In this document: positions 50,768-60,703 of the stretch, piece by piece
Position numbering within the stretch: the first letter of the stretch is position 1
Layout of the letters: the number at the start of each line of letters is the position of its first letter
Assembly (NCBI RefSeq): GCF_028656935.1
Contig: NZ_JAMDGZ010000015.1
Span: 62,001 to 126,000, forward strand
Length of the DNA stretch: 64,000 bases
From: Pseudomonas rubra
Lineage (GTDB): Bacteria; Pseudomonadota; Gammaproteobacteria; Pseudomonadales; Pseudomonadaceae
Reading direction: 5' to 3'
Program-made: the position numbers and the translations under genes
Notes under the pieces: model-generated
Seen by the model: the letters and a program-made list of their open reading frames with translations, nothing else
Databases searched by the model: none
What the model was told of the DNA's origin: nothing

Positions 50768-50972
50768 ATGTCCGCAGAAGCGGGCTTGCGTAATTGCTAC
50801 ACGGCATATGAGCTATAACTAAAAGCCGTAAATGTTTTAAAAACAGACCTTTACAGGGTGAATATGACACTACACTTCAACTCAAGCGACACAGGTCGCT
50901 TCCGGCGGGCCTGACCGACTCACCAGCTGCCAAGCTCCAGCGTCCGCCGGCCAATTACAGTTCGAGGGCATC

Positions 50973-51455
50973 ATGGGTATCGCCGCGAGCGAGTTGAGCC
51001 AGTTTGTCATTCGTCCGACCCTGATCTACCTGGGTCGTCATTGCCCAAGCGCCGAAGCCCTGCTGCTCGGTGTCGCCGCCAGCCAGTCAGCACTGGGCTC
51101 AGCCCTGCACGACCGTCGCGGCCATGGCCTGTACCGTATCGGCGAACTACGCCACCAAAGCCTCTGGGACCAGTTCCTGGCCCGCGACCCGGACCTTGCC
51201 AGCCTGGTGCGCGGCCTGGCCAGCCAACATGCATTCCTCAGCGGCCCGCACCTGGAGCTGACGGTCAACCTGCGCTACGCCACCGCCATTGCCTGGATGC
51301 TCATCGAAGAACAAGCACCCAAACTCCCCGCCGCCGACGATTTGTTGGGCCTGGCACGCATCTGGCGACAAACCTTCCAACCCCAGGGACGCCTGCGCGA
51401 TTTCACCTGCGCCTGGCAAACCTGCATCGCTCCTGTGACTCTTCAGGCCTGCTGA
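50973..51455 (+). CDS. Hypothetical protein, 160 residues
   Basis: A 160-residue cytoplasmic protein, helical, with conserved-looking features LIYLGRHCPSAEALLLGVAA and LRYATAIAWMLIEEQAPKLP. The repeated helices and its Ala/Leu/Arg content hint at a phage-like or peptidoglycan-hydrolase-associated family, but I cannot name one. The start at 50973 has GAGGG about 6 bases upstream. It stands between two terminators and so is probably transcribed alone. Confidence 0.72.
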   Translation: MGIAASELSQFVIRPTLIYLGRHCPSAEALLLGVAASQSALGSALHDRRGHGLYRIGELRHQSLWDQFLARDPDLASLVRGLASQHAFLSGPHLELTVNLRYATAIAWMLIEEQAPKLPAADDLLGLARIWRQTFQPQGRLRDFTCAWQTCIAPVTLQAC

Positions 51456-51601
51456 CAGTCACTGCATTCCATAATTGGAAAATCTCGGTCATTTTGGTCG
51501 GATTGTCCTACAAAACCGCTCTATCTCCTGCGATACAGCCTATAGCGCTGCGGGCGAAATATTGGTAATTTTCGCCCCGGAGATCTCAAGGAGTTCTAAT
51601 A

Positions 51602-52882
51602 ATGAAAAAAGTAATGCTCAAAACCTCTCTCGGCCTCGCCGTCACTCTCGCCTCGACTCAACTGTTCGCCAGCGGCTTCGCCCTCAACGAACAAAGCGTC
51701 AGTGGCATGGGCACAGGTTTCGCAGGTCGTTCTTCTTCTGCCGATGATGCCAGCACCGTGTTCGGCAACCCTGCCGGCATGTCCCGCCTCAAACGCGAAC
51801 AAGTCACTGCCGGCGGCGCTGCCATCATCGCCAAGTCCGATATCAGCGGCAGCGGCACTTTCGGCGGCAGCAACGACGGCGACATGGTTCCAGTCGTCGG
51901 CGTACCGATGGGTTTCTACGTCAAACCTATCGACGACCACTGGGCGTTCGGCTTCGGCATGTATGTGCCGTTCGGCCTGGTAACCGACTATGAGAACGGC
52001 TTTGCCGGCCGCTACTTCGGCAACAAGAGCGAAGTCCAGGTCGTCACCCTGCAACCGACCATCAGCTATGCCTTCAACGACAAGGTCTCGATCGGTTTCG
52101 GCCCGACCATCAACCGTATCGATGGCACCCTGGAGTCGGCTGCGCTGAACCGCGCCTCCCCGGGCAGAAATGACGGCAAGGTCAAGATTTCCGGTGATGA
52201 CACCGCCATCGGCTACAACATCGGTGTGCTGGTCCAGGCAACGGACAGCACCCGTGTAGGCCTGACCTATCACTCGATGGTCGACTACAAGCTTGAAGGT
52301 GACACCAAGATCAGCGGTTCCGGCTTCGGCCCATTTAACGGCAGCAAGTTTGACGCCACGCTGAAGATCAAAACACCGGAATCGGTCGACTTCTCCGTCA
52401 CCCACGAACTGGATGCCAACTGGACACTGTATGTCGGTAGCACCTGGACGCGCTGGAGCCGCCTGGAAGCCATCACCGTCAACAACGAAGGTGTTCCTGC
52501 CGCTCTGGCACCTGCCCTGGGCCAGATCAGCGAAGAACAGAACTGGCACGATACCTGGGCCCACGCCATTGGTGCAGCCTACAAGCTGAACAAGGAATGG
52601 ACCCTGCGCGCCGGCTTCAGCGTCGACCAGGCCCCTACCAACAACGCCAACCGCTCGCCACGCATCCCGACCGGCGACCGCAAGGTGTTCAGCCTCGGTG
52701 CCGGCTGGAGCCCGAACGACGACATGACTGTCGACCTTGCTTATTCCTACCTGATGGAAGAAGACGTCAAGGTTAGCCAGAACACCTCCCCAACCGATCC
52801 AGCGCACTTCAAAGGCTCCTACAACGCCAAGTACGAAAACAGCGCTCACGGCCTGGGTGCATCGCTCACCTACCGCTTCTGA
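51602..52882 (+). CDS. FadL/OmpP1-family outer-membrane transporter
   Basis: A 426-residue 14-strand beta-barrel of the FadL/TodX family, importing long-chain fatty acids or aromatic hydrocarbons. A signal peptide (LKTSLGLAVTLASTQLFA) is followed by the hatch motif SGFALNEQSVSGMGTGFAGR and then NPAGMSRL, which are diagnostic. The last residues LGASLTYRF end with the C-terminal aromatic needed for BAM assembly. AAGGAG lies nine bases before the start. A terminator follows. Confidence 0.95.
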   Translation: MKKVMLKTSLGLAVTLASTQLFASGFALNEQSVSGMGTGFAGRSSSADDASTVFGNPAGMSRLKREQVTAGGAAIIAKSDISGSGTFGGSNDGDMVPVVGVPMGFYVKPIDDHWAFGFGMYVPFGLVTDYENGFAGRYFGNKSEVQVVTLQPTISYAFNDKVSIGFGPTINRIDGTLESAALNRASPGRNDGKVKISGDDTAIGYNIGVLVQATDSTRVGLTYHSMVDYKLEGDTKISGSGFGPFNGSKFDATLKIKTPESVDFSVTHELDANWTLYVGSTWTRWSRLEAITVNNEGVPAALAPALGQISEEQNWHDTWAHAIGAAYKLNKEWTLRAGFSVDQAPTNNANRSPRIPTGDRKVFSLGAGWSPNDDMTVDLAYSYLMEEDVKVSQNTSPTDPAHFKGSYNAKYENSAHGLGASLTYRF

Positions 52883-52900
52883 GTGATTGCATGCTGCACA

Positions 52901-52928
52901 AAAAAACCGCCGATCCTGGCGGTTTTTT
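52901..52928. terminator. Bidirectional terminator between fadL-like gene and GPx
   Basis: AAAACCGCC-N6-GGCGGTTTT with A-run before and T-run after, so it can work for both the convergent outer-membrane gene and the glutathione peroxidase gene. Confidence 0.88.
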
Positions 52929-52952
52929 CATGCCCGCTGAGCGGCGCTGCGC

Positions 52953-53504
52953 TCAGGGCTGGGAAGCGATGGCCTTCTCGATCGCCGCCGTGAACGCCGG
53001 ATCATCCGGCTTGGTCAGGCTGGTGAAACTAGCCACCACCTTGCCTTGGCGATCGACCACGTACTTGTAGAAATTCCACTTCGGCGCGCTGCTCTGGCTG
53101 GCCAGCTCCTTGAACAGCGGCGTAGCGTCAGCGCCGCGCACCGGCTGAGCTTTGGTCATGGTAAAAGTCACGCCGTAGTTGGCGTAACAGACCTTGGCTG
53201 TTTTCTCGACATCGGCGTCTTCCTGCTTGAAGTCATTGGAGGGCACCCCGAGCATTTCCAGGCCCTGCTCGTGGTACTCCTTGTAGACACTCTCGAGCCC
53301 TTCGAACTGCGGAGCAAAGCCGCAATAACTGGCAGTGTTGACCACCACCAGTGGCTTGCCGGCAAAGCGTTCGCAGAGATCAATCTGCTCCTTGCCACGC
53401 AGTTCCGGCAGCGTGCCCTTGAGCACAGCCGGGCAATCGGCGGCCAGGGCATTGGCAGCGGCGGCCAGGGTCAATAGCGGAACCAACATCCAGCGTGTGC
53501 GCAT
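52953..53504 (-). CDS. Periplasmic glutathione peroxidase-like protein
   Basis: A 183-residue thiol peroxidase of the GPx family. A signal peptide ends in ANALAADC. The peroxidatic cysteine is in [10 protein letters not shown], the position of selenocysteine in animal enzymes; the catalytic Gln is replaced in the usual place by FAPQFEGL context, and [14 protein letters not shown] gives the Trp-Asn pair. It lacks a strong second cysteine at the usual distance except Cys in KVCYANYG, a candidate resolving residue. It likely detoxifies peroxides in the periplasm using thioredoxin-like donors. Confidence 0.9.
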   Translation of the reverse strand: MRTRWMLVPLLTLAAAANALAADCPAVLKGTLPELRGKEQIDLCERFAGKPLVVVNTASYCGFAPQFEGLESVYKEYHEQGLEMLGVPSNDFKQEDADVEKTAKVCYANYGVTFTMTKAQPVRGADATPLFKELASQSSAPKWNFYKYVVDRQGKVVASFTSLTKPDDPAFTAAIEKAIASQP

Positions 53505-53546
53505 CTTCTCTCTCCCTCGATCGTGCCTGGAGAAATCAGAGTACTC

Positions 53547-53669
53547 CTAGCACACGCTCATGCCCAACTGCATCAATGCAAGACCACCCTCATGCCAACC
53601 CCACCAGGCCAGCGCCAGCAGCAACAGTGCGGCAAGGCCAAGCAAGGTGCGAATCGCCACAGAGCTCAT
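53547..53669 (-). CDS. 40-residue membrane miniprotein coupled to the MFS pump
   Basis: A short reading frame MSSVAIRTLLGLAALLLLAL, then AWWGWHEGGLALMQLGMSVC. It has one hydrophobic helix (about residues 8-24) with an aromatic WWGW belt. Its ATG overlaps the stop of the MFS gene (53666) by 4 bases (ATGA), the arrangement of translational coupling. It may be a small accessory subunit of the pump. It is not long enough for certainty, but membrane-helix composition and coupling argue for a real gene. Confidence 0.55.
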   Translation of the reverse strand: MSSVAIRTLLGLAALLLLALAWWGWHEGGLALMQLGMSVC

Positions 53670-54868
53670 GCCGCTTGCGCCTGCAAGCGTGCTACCGGGC
53701 GCTCGCGTACCGGCCAGTTGAGCGCGGCAGCGAGCAGGCTGAGCAGGATGGAAATCTGCCAGACCAGGTCGTAGTTGCCCGTCTGGTCATACACCACCCC
53801 GCCCAGCCAGCCACCGAGAAAGGCACCCAACTGGTGGAACAGGAAGACGATGCCGCCCAGCATCGACAAGTTACGCACACCGAACAAGGTGGCGACGGTG
53901 CCATTGGTCAAGGGCACGGTCGACAGCCACAGCAGGCCCATGGCGATGCCGAACAGGTAGGCGCTGAATGCGGTGATAGGCGCCCACAGGAACAGTACGA
54001 TGACCACTGCGCGCAACAGGTACAGAGCGGTCAAAAGGCGCGGCTTGGACATGCGCCCGCCGAGCCAGCCGGCGGTGTAGGTGCCGACGATATTGAACAG
54101 CCCGACCAGCGCCAGCACCGTGGTACCGATGGTGGCGGGCAGGTGCTGGTCGACCAGGTAGGCCGGCAGGTGCACGCCGATGAACACCACCTGGAAGCCA
54201 CAGACGAAAAAGCCCAGGGCCAGCAACCAGAAGCCCGAATGCGAGCAGGCCTCGCGCAGGGCCTGCCCCAGCGTCTGCTCGTTGCCTTCGCTGGGCAAAG
54301 GACGATCACGCAGCAAACCCACCAGCGGCACGATAAAGGCCACCAGCAAACCCAGCACCAGCAATGCGGCCGACCACCCGAGCCAGCCGATCAGGCCCAG
54401 GGTGCCAGGCAGCATGGCGAACTGGCCGAAGGAGCCTGCGGCGCTGGCTATGCCCATGGCCATGCTGCGTTTCTCTGCCGGCACAGCCCGGCCGACCACC
54501 CCCAGAATCACCGAGAATGACGTGCCCGACAGGCCGATACCGATCAACAGGCCGGCACTGAGCGACAGACTAAGGGGCGAGTCGGACATGCCCATCAGCA
54601 CCAGGCCGACGGCATAGAGAACACCACCGACCAGCACCACTTTGGCCGCGCCCAAGCGATCAGCCAGAGCCCCGGCAAACGGCTGGGCCAGACCCCAGAT
54701 CAGGTTCTGCAGGGCAATGGCAAAAGCGAACACCCCGCGACCCCAGCCAAAGTCGGCACTCATCGGCGCGAGGAACAGGCCAAAGCCATGCCGCACACCC
54801 AGCGACAACGCCAGGATCAGTGCCGCCCCGAGGAGAATCCACCCGCTGGTTCGCCATACCGATGTCAT
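53666..54868 (-). CDS. MFS transporter under MarR control
   Basis: A 400-residue 12-helix major facilitator (GVRHGFGLFLAPMSADFGWG near the start, AGALADRLGAAKVVLVGG for motif A). It resembles the nitrate/cyanate-like or oxalate:formate branch of MFS exporters rather than drug/H+ antiporters. It lies 64 bases downstream of a marR gene on the same strand, with a perfect 16-base palindrome in the gap. AACAACAA overlaps the start codon (54868-54875), a possible Hfq/Crc site. The substrate is unknown. Confidence 0.88.
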   Translation of the reverse strand: MTSVWRTSGWILLGAALILALSLGVRHGFGLFLAPMSADFGWGRGVFAFAIALQNLIWGLAQPFAGALADRLGAAKVVLVGGVLYAVGLVLMGMSDSPLSLSLSAGLLIGIGLSGTSFSVILGVVGRAVPAEKRSMAMGIASAAGSFGQFAMLPGTLGLIGWLGWSAALLVLGLLVAFIVPLVGLLRDRPLPSEGNEQTLGQALREACSHSGFWLLALGFFVCGFQVVFIGVHLPAYLVDQHLPATIGTTVLALVGLFNIVGTYTAGWLGGRMSKPRLLTALYLLRAVVIVLFLWAPITAFSAYLFGIAMGLLWLSTVPLTNGTVATLFGVRNLSMLGGIVFLFHQLGAFLGGWLGGVVYDQTGNYDLVWQISILLSLLAAALNWPVRERPVARLQAQAA

Positions 54869-54899
54869 TGTTGTTGTCTCCAGAATGCCGCAAGGTTAT

Positions 54900-54915
54900 G
54901 CGGGTATATACCCGC
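54900..54915. promoter_or_regulatory. MarR operator, site 1
   Basis: Perfect 16-base palindrome GCGGGTATATACCCGC in the 64-base gap between marR and the MFS gene. Its near copy upstream of marR supports a MarR site. Confidence 0.7.
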
Positions 54916-54932
54916 TTATAATCGTTAGAAAC

Positions 54933-55337
54933 TCAGGCCAGCATCTCCAGCAGGCGCACCAGTTCGTCGCGCTGGCCTTCGCCGAGCGTCTGAATCAAGT
55001 CGCTCTGCGCCTGCTCCCAGGCAGGTTCTGCCGCCTGCAGCCGGGCCCTGCCCTGCTCGCTGAGCAGGACGATGCGATTGCGCAGGTCTTGCCCTTCGGC
55101 CAGAGCCACCAGGCCATCGGCTTCCAGCACCCGCAGGTTGCGCCCCAGGGTGCTGCGATCCAGACCCATGGCTTCAGCCAGGGTGGAAATACTCGGTTGA
55201 TCCAGACGGCGCAGGTGGCGCAGCAGGGAAAACTGCGCGACATTGATCCCGAAGCCTTCAAGGGCTTCGTCGTAGTGTCGGCTCACCCCGCGGGCGGCAC
55301 GACGCAGGTGGGTGCAGATGCATTCGCTGGTCAACAT
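54933..55337 (-). CDS. MarR-family transcriptional regulator
   Basis: A 134-residue winged-helix repressor. The core is VAQFSLLRHLRRLDQPSIST followed by LAEAMGLDRSTLGRNLRVLE (recognition helix) and a wing with DLRNRIVLL. The ATG at 55337 is preferred over an upstream GTG/ATG that would overlap its operator. It is flanked by operators at 55341-55356 and 54900-54915, implying autorepression and control of the downstream MFS gene. The inducing ligand is unknown. Confidence 0.92.
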   Translation of the reverse strand: MLTSECICTHLRRAARGVSRHYDEALEGFGINVAQFSLLRHLRRLDQPSISTLAEAMGLDRSTLGRNLRVLEADGLVALAEGQDLRNRIVLLSEQGRARLQAAEPAWEQAQSDLIQTLGEGQRDELVRLLEMLA

Positions 55338-55340
55338 AAT

Positions 55341-55356
55341 GCGTGTATATACCCGC
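55341..55356. promoter_or_regulatory. MarR operator, site 2
   Basis: GCGTGTATATACCCGC, one mismatch from the perfect palindrome at 54900-54915, placed just before the marR start codon. Confidence 0.68.
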
Positions 55357-55388
55357 ACCTGGGCAACTGCAAGCCTTTTGTTAAACGC

Positions 55389-56117
55389 TTACAGCACCAG
55401 GGCGAGCAGGACCGTCAGCTCCAGCAGCTCCAGCAGCGCCCCGGCGGTATCACCGGTGGTACCGCCCAGGCGACGCACCATCAAGCGCCGCAGCCAGGCG
55501 AAGACCAGTGTGGCCACTGCCAGCACCCACAGCCCTTCGAGCCCTGCCAGCAACCCACAAAGCAATGCGCTGGCCAGCAGCACGAACGTGCCCGCCCTAC
55601 GCGGCAAGTGGTCAGCAAGCGCCTGGCCCAGCCCCCCGCTACGCACATACGGCGTGCAGAGGAACAAGCCCAGCAGCGCCGCACGCCCGATCAGCGGCGC
55701 AAGCAACAGCAGCAGCCCCTCACCACGCTCGACCAGCGCCAGCAAGGCACAGAACTTGAGCAGCAGCACCAACACCAGGGTAACCACGGCAATCGGCCCG
55801 CTGCGCGGGTCTTTCATGATCAGCAGGGTGCGTTCGCGATCACCGAAACCACCCAACCAGGCATCGGCGCTGTCGGCCAGGCCATCCAGGTGCAAAGCGC
55901 CGCTGAGCAGCACCCAGACACTGAGCAGCAGCGCAGCGTGGAGCAGCAACGGACTGCCCGCCAGCAGCGCGTTCAGCCCCCAGAGCACTGCCCCGAACAA
56001 CAGCCCCACCAACGGGTAGCACAGCAACGAGCGGCCCATTTGCTCCGGCGCCGGCATGCCCGTCAGGCGCACCGGCAAGCTACTGAGAAACTGCAGGGCA
56101 ATCCAGAAGGGCAGCAT
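55389..56117 (-). CDS. cobS: Adenosylcobinamide-GDP ribazoletransferase CobS
   Basis: A 242-residue inner-membrane enzyme (cobalamin synthase, CobV in the Pseudomonas nomenclature) joining adenosylcobinamide-GDP to alpha-ribazole. It has about six hydrophobic helices and the conserved acidic motif LHLDGLADSADAWLGG (about residues 60-75). The start MLPFWIALQFL at 56117 is chosen: it lies one base after the phosphatase stop. It is the last gene of the cob series; a marR gene follows in the same direction. Confidence 0.93.
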   Translation of the reverse strand: MLPFWIALQFLSSLPVRLTGMPAPEQMGRSLLCYPLVGLLFGAVLWGLNALLAGSPLLLHAALLLSVWVLLSGALHLDGLADSADAWLGGFGDRERTLLIMKDPRSGPIAVVTLVLVLLLKFCALLALVERGEGLLLLLAPLIGRAALLGLFLCTPYVRSGGLGQALADHLPRRAGTFVLLASALLCGLLAGLEGLWVLAVATLVFAWLRRLMVRRLGGTTGDTAGALLELLELTVLLALVL

Positions 56118-56118
56118 C

Positions 56119-56688
56119 TCAGGCCACCTCACGCAGACCGCCATCCGCCGAAAGCGCCAGGCGATGCAAGGCACCGTGGGCCACTTCGACCTGCAGCAAC
56201 TGTTCACGGGGCAAGCCACGGGCGCTGGCCAGCAGCAGCCGCATCACGCCACCATGGGTAACCAGCAGCAGGTGCTTGCCGGCATGTGCCTGGTACAAGT
56301 CGCCGATGGCCTGCAAGACTCGTTCGGAGAAAGCCGCCACTGGCTCGCCGCCTGGCGGTGTGTAAGTGTAGGGGTCCGCCCAGAATTGGCCGAGTTCGGC
56401 TTCGTGGGTGAGCATCAGGTCTGCCGCACTACGCCCTTCCCACTCACCAAAATGCAGCTCTTGCAGCCCCGGCGCCAGGTGCATTGGCAGATTCAACTGC
56501 GCGCTCAGTTCTTCGGCAAAGCGGGCACAGCGCTGCAAGGGTGAGCTGACCAGCGCATCCCAAGGGCCACCAGCCTTCACCGCTGCGCGCATCTGCGCCC
56601 AGCCCTTGGCGGTCAGGGCATCGTCGAGGCTGCCGCGCAGGCCGCCGCCCAGTTCGGTTTCACCGTGGCGCAGCAGGTCGATGATCAT
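56119..56688 (-). CDS. cobC: Alpha-ribazole phosphatase (histidine phosphatase family)
   Basis: A 189-residue phosphohistidine phosphatase. LLRHGETE has the catalytic His8 and Arg7; [11 protein letters not shown] supplies the acidic residue and VTHGGVM the second histidine. CobC-type enzymes remove the phosphate from alpha-ribazole-5-phosphate (or adenosylcobalamin-5-phosphate) in lower-ligand assembly. It overlaps cobT by 4 bases and precedes cobS by one base, which fixes its pathway role. The symbol follows Salmonella usage. Confidence 0.9.
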   Translation of the reverse strand: MIIDLLRHGETELGGGLRGSLDDALTAKGWAQMRAAVKAGGPWDALVSSPLQRCARFAEELSAQLNLPMHLAPGLQELHFGEWEGRSAADLMLTHEAELGQFWADPYTYTPPGGEPVAAFSERVLQAIGDLYQAHAGKHLLLVTHGGVMRLLLASARGLPREQLLQVEVAHGALHRLALSADGGLREVA

Positions 56689-57740
56689 GCCGGGCGGTCC
56701 GCTACCGCAGCTTCTGCAAAGGTCGCCATCTGCCCGTGCAGGTCACAGGCCAGGCGCAACACCGGCACCGCCAGCGCCGCGCCACTGCCCTCGCCCAGGC
56801 GCAGGCCCAGCTCCAGCAGCGGCTCGGCGTCGAGCTCAGCGAGCACCCGGCGATGCCCCGGCTCGGCACCGCGATGACCAAACAGCAGCCAGTCGCGACA
56901 CCCCGGATTGATGTACGTGGCCACCAGAGCGGCGACCGTACAGATGAAGCCATCCACCAGCACGGCGACACCGGCCTGGGCGCAGCCCAGATAGGCACCG
57001 ACCAGCGCGGCGATCTCGAAGCCGCCAAAACAGAACAGGCGCTGCAGCGGGTCGTCGCCCAGCGCTGCATGCTGCTGCAATGCACGCTCGATAACCTCGG
57101 CCTTGTGCCGCACACCGGCGGCGTCCAGCCCGGTACCCGGACCGCTGAGCTCAGTCGCCGGACAGCCGAGCACGGCGCAAGCCAGGGCACTGGCGGCAGT
57201 GGTGTTGCCAATGCCCATCTCGCCGCCGATAAACAACCGGGCACCGCTGGCAGCCGCGCGCAAGGCACTCTCGCGCCCGCCCTGCAGGGCCAGTACACCT
57301 TGCTCGTAGCTCATCGCCGGCACCTGGGCGAAGTTCGCCGTGCCAGCGCCAAGGCGCAGGTGGCGTACCCCCGGCAGTTCCAGGGCCAGGTCGATGGTAC
57401 CCAGGTCGATCACTTCGAGCTGGGCACTCAGCTGGCGCGCCAGCACGCTGATGGCGGCGCCTCCGCTGACGAAGTTGTGCAGCATCTGCCCGGTCACCGC
57501 TTGCGGATAGGCCGAGATGCCTTCGGCGACCACGCCATGATCGCCGGCAAAGATCGCGATCCAGACCTGCTCAACGCTGGGTTTGAGCTGGCCTTGCAAA
57601 CCGGCCAATTGCACCGCCAGGTGCTCCAGGCGGCCCAGCGAGCCAGCCGGCTTGGTCAGTTGCTGTTGACGTGCCAGGGCCTGTTCGCGAACAGTCAGGT
57701 CAACAGGACGACAGGCTTCAAGCCACCAGGTTTGACTCAT
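56685..57740 (-). CDS. cobT: Nicotinate-nucleotide:dimethylbenzimidazole phosphoribosyltransferase
   Basis: A 351-residue CobT (CobU in P. denitrificans terms), making alpha-ribazole-5-phosphate from dimethylbenzimidazole and nicotinate mononucleotide. Motifs: [15 protein letters not shown] at the N-terminus, [35 protein letters not shown] and the C-terminal [11 protein letters not shown] with the catalytic glutamate. It overlaps both neighbours by 4 bases. The enzyme supplies the nucleotide loop with the product of the nearby bluB. Confidence 0.95.
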   Translation of the reverse strand: MSQTWWLEACRPVDLTVREQALARQQQLTKPAGSLGRLEHLAVQLAGLQGQLKPSVEQVWIAIFAGDHGVVAEGISAYPQAVTGQMLHNFVSGGAAISVLARQLSAQLEVIDLGTIDLALELPGVRHLRLGAGTANFAQVPAMSYEQGVLALQGGRESALRAAASGARLFIGGEMGIGNTTAASALACAVLGCPATELSGPGTGLDAAGVRHKAEVIERALQQHAALGDDPLQRLFCFGGFEIAALVGAYLGCAQAGVAVLVDGFICTVAALVATYINPGCRDWLLFGHRGAEPGHRRVLAELDAEPLLELGLRLGEGSGAALAVPVLRLACDLHGQMATFAEAAVADRPA

Positions 57741-58258
57741 AGTGCAGGTCCTTTCAGGGTAAGCGGCAGGCCGGCGACGCTCAGCACCACGCGCTGGCAG
57801 CGCTCGGCGATGGCCTGGTGCAGCCAGCCGGCTTCATCGACGTAGCGGCGGGTCAACTCGCCCATGGGCACCACACCCAGGCCGGTTTCATTGCTGACCA
57901 GGATGATCTCACCCGGCAACTGCGCCAGGCAGTCGAGCAGCGCCGTGCGTTCAGCCACCAGGCGCTCGGGGTTGTCGAGCATCAGCAGGTTGGTCAGCCA
58001 CAAGGTCAGGCAGTCCACCAGCAGGCAGCGCTCGGCGCTGGCAGTGGCACGCAGCACATGGGCCAAGTGCAGCGGCTCTTCGATCAATGCCCACTGCGCC
58101 GGACGCCGCTCGCGGTGCAATTGCACCCGCGCGTTCATCTCGCCATCGAGCGGTTCGCTGGTGGCAATATAGGTGACGGCTAGGCCGCTGTGCTCGGCCA
58201 GTTGTTCGGCCAGGCGGCTCTTGCCCGAACGGGCGCCGCCAAGAATCAGGTTGAGCAT
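57737..58258 (-). CDS. cobP: Adenosylcobinamide kinase/guanylyltransferase
   Basis: A 173-residue bifunctional enzyme (CobP, equal to Salmonella CobU) that phosphorylates adenosylcobinamide and transfers GMP to it. The P-loop GGARSGKS is at residues 7-14; the guanylylation histidine is expected in the HRERRPAQW region (His49 or near), and [13 protein letters not shown] and [11 protein letters not shown] are typical. It overlaps cobT by 4 bases; one base separates it from cobQ. Confidence 0.95.
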   Translation of the reverse strand: MLNLILGGARSGKSRLAEQLAEHSGLAVTYIATSEPLDGEMNARVQLHRERRPAQWALIEEPLHLAHVLRATASAERCLLVDCLTLWLTNLLMLDNPERLVAERTALLDCLAQLPGEIILVSNETGLGVVPMGELTRRYVDEAGWLHQAIAERCQRVVLSVAGLPLTLKGPAL

Positions 58259-58259
58259 G

Positions 58260-59714
58260 TCAGTTCAGTCCGCAGAGTTGGCGCAGGCGCGCGGTGTCCA
58301 GGTGCTGCTCGACCAGGTCGGCCAGGCGCTCGATGTCGCGCTCGCGCAGGGCGTGATAGTCGATCTGCTCGACCTCCTGCAGCCCGGCCCAGCGCAACAG
58401 TGCCGCGCAAGAGTGCGGAGCCTCGAACAGGCCATGCAGGTAGGTGGCAAGGACCTGCCCGTCAGCGCTGATGGCGCCATCGGCGCGGCCATCGTCCAGT
58501 TGCACCGCCGGTTGCTGCAGTGCCGGCCCCCGGGTCACCCCGGCATGAATCTCGTAGCCACTGATAGCTGCCTGTTCCAGCTGCAAGGTACCGGCGACAT
58601 TACGCAGCTGCTTCTGGGCCTCAAGCACGGTGACAAACTCCAGTAACCCCAGGCCATCACTGGCCCCCGCCGGCCCTTCCAGACCCAAGGGGTCTTCCAC
58701 CCGCTGGCCGAGCATCTGCAGCCCGCCGCAAATCCCCAGGACCTTGCCGCCATAACGCAGATGGCGACTGATCGCCTCGTCCCAACCACGCTCGCGCAAC
58801 TGCGCCAGATCGCCGCGCACGCTCTTGGAGCCGGGCAGGATGATCAGGTCGGCCGGCGGAATCGGCTGGCCGGGGCCAATGAACTGCAAATCGACCTGCG
58901 GGTGCAGGCGCAATGGATCGAAATCGGTGTGGTTGCTGATACGCGGCAGCACCGGCACTATGACCTTGAGCTGGCGTTCGGCCTTGATGCCCTGGCGCTG
59001 GTCGATGCCGTCCTCGGCTTCCAGGTGCAGGTCCATCACATAGGGCAGCACCCCCAGCACCGGCTTGCCGGTACGTTCTTCGAGCCAGTCCAGGCCTGGC
59101 TGAAGCAAGGCGATATCGCCACGAAAACGGTTGATGACAAAGCCTTTGACCCGCGCCTGCTCGCTTGGCGAGAGCAACTCCAGGGTGCCGACCAGGTGAG
59201 CGAAGACCCCGCCACGGTTGATGTCGGCAATCAGAATCACCGGGCAATCTACCGCCTCGGCAAAGCCCATGTTGGCGATGTCGCCGGCGCGCAGGTTGAT
59301 CTCGGCCGGCGAGCCCGCACCCTCGACCATCACCACCGGATAAGCCGCGCTCAGGCGCTGATGAGAGGCCAGTACGGCCTGCATGGCAATGACCTTGTAG
59401 TCGTGATAAGCCACGGCGTTCATGCTGGTGACCGCGCTTCCATGGACGATCACCTGGGCACCGGTGTCGCTGTTGGGCTTGAGCAGAACCGGGTTCATGT
59501 CGGTGTGCGGCGCCAGGCCAGCGGCCTGGGCCTGGACGGCCTGGGCCCGACCGATTTCGCCCCCGTCAGCGGTGACTGCGCTGTTGAGCGCCATGTTTTG
59601 CGGTTTGAACGGCACCACGGCCACGCCTTGACGCCGCAGCCAGCGGCACAGCGCAGTCACCAGGGTGCTTTTGCCGGCATCGGAGGTGGTGCCTTGCACC
59701 ATCAGGGTGGTCAT
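58260..59714 (-). CDS. cobQ: Cobyric acid synthase CobQ
   Basis: A 484-residue amidotransferase adding four amides (b, d, e, g) to adenosylcobyrinic a,c-diamide. The N-terminal dethiobiotin-synthetase-like ATPase has [20 protein letters not shown], with [20 protein letters not shown]. The C-terminal class I glutaminase has [10 protein letters not shown] with the nucleophilic cysteine (about residue 334). The first gene codon overlaps cobC-decarboxylase by 4 bases. Confidence 0.96.
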   Translation of the reverse strand: MTTLMVQGTTSDAGKSTLVTALCRWLRRQGVAVVPFKPQNMALNSAVTADGGEIGRAQAVQAQAAGLAPHTDMNPVLLKPNSDTGAQVIVHGSAVTSMNAVAYHDYKVIAMQAVLASHQRLSAAYPVVMVEGAGSPAEINLRAGDIANMGFAEAVDCPVILIADINRGGVFAHLVGTLELLSPSEQARVKGFVINRFRGDIALLQPGLDWLEERTGKPVLGVLPYVMDLHLEAEDGIDQRQGIKAERQLKVIVPVLPRISNHTDFDPLRLHPQVDLQFIGPGQPIPPADLIILPGSKSVRGDLAQLRERGWDEAISRHLRYGGKVLGICGGLQMLGQRVEDPLGLEGPAGASDGLGLLEFVTVLEAQKQLRNVAGTLQLEQAAISGYEIHAGVTRGPALQQPAVQLDDGRADGAISADGQVLATYLHGLFEAPHSCAALLRWAGLQEVEQIDYHALRERDIERLADLVEQHLDTARLRQLCGLN

Positions 59715-60703
59715 GGCTGTTCCTTGGTGTATTCGCTCAAAGCCTGGGCCAGGCGCTGGAAATCCGCTTCGCAGGCTGGCAGGCCGAAGCGCAGGCTGAG
59801 TGGTTGGCTGAACAGGCGCACAAGAATGCCGCGCCGGGCCATGAATTCATGCAGTTGCACCGCCTGCTCGGTAACCAGGTACTGGAACAGGTCGCAACTG
59901 CCATGAGGGGCAAAACCGGCCCCGCCGAGGATTGCGGCCAGACGCTGGCTGGCCGCGGCGCAACGGACAATCTGCTGCTGATGCGCGGTGCTATCGAGCA
60001 GGCAGGCCTGGCCAAGGATGCGGGTCGGACCGCTGATGGTCCAGGGCCCGAGCTGTTCGGCCAGCAGTTGCAACAGCTGGCGCTGCGCCAGGACAAACCC
60101 CAGGCGCACGCCGGCCAGGCCAAAGAACTTGCCGAACGAGCGCAGCACGATCAGCCCGGGGCGCTCGGCATGCGCGGCGATACTGTGCTGTGGGGTGTTG
60201 TCCATGAACGCTTCATCGACCAGCAACCAACCGCCACGGCGGGCCAGGCGCTCATGCCATTCCAGCAGTTGCTCGGCACCGATCAACTGCCCGGTGGGGT
60301 TGTTGGGGTTGACCACCACCAGCACGTCGAGGCTGTCGAGGTAGTAATCGACCTGCTCTTGCGACAATTCACGCACCCGGTGCCCCGCACGGCGCCAGCC
60401 TTCGGCGTGTTCGGCATAACAGGGCGACAGAACACCGACCGTGCCGGGGCGGCGCAGCCGTGGCAAGGCCTGGATTGCGGCCTGGGAACCGGCCACCGGC
60501 AGCAGTTGCTCGACCCGGTAATACACACAGGCCGCCTGTTCCAGACCATCGTCGGTTTCCGGCAAGCGTGCCCAGGCACGCAACGGAATCTCGGGGATTG
60601 CATAGGGCCAGGGGGCAATGCCGCTGGACAGGTCCAGCCAGTTTTCGCGGGAGATACCGTATTGCTGGACTGCGCGTTGCAGGCGACCACCGTGTTCAAG
60701 CAT
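59711..60703 (-). CDS. cobC: Threonine-phosphate decarboxylase-like protein CobC
   Basis: A 330-residue PLP enzyme of aminotransferase fold class I, making (R)-1-amino-2-propanol phosphate for the cobinamide side arm (Salmonella CobD, P. denitrificans CobC). LEHGGRL at the N-terminus, [10 protein letters not shown], and [16 protein letters not shown] with the Schiff-base lysine are visible. The start MLEHGG at 60703 is chosen over a longer ORF running through the next gene. It overlaps cobD by 8 bases. Confidence 0.93.
   Translation of the reverse strand: MLEHGGRLQRAVQQYGISRENWLDLSSGIAPWPYAIPEIPLRAWARLPETDDGLEQAACVYYRVEQLLPVAGSQAAIQALPRLRRPGTVGVLSPCYAEHAEGWRRAGHRVRELSQEQVDYYLDSLDVLVVVNPNNPTGQLIGAEQLLEWHERLARRGGWLLVDEAFMDNTPQHSIAAHAERPGLIVLRSFGKFFGLAGVRLGFVLAQRQLLQLLAEQLGPWTISGPTRILGQACLLDSTAHQQQIVRCAAASQRLAAILGGAGFAPHGSCDLFQYLVTEQAVQLHEFMARRGILVRLFSQPLSLRFGLPACEADFQRLAQALSEYTKEQP

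Noticed and set aside
54642-56261. 539-residue plus-strand ORF over MFS, marR and cobS
   Set aside because: Runs antisense across three good genes; Gln-rich shadow.
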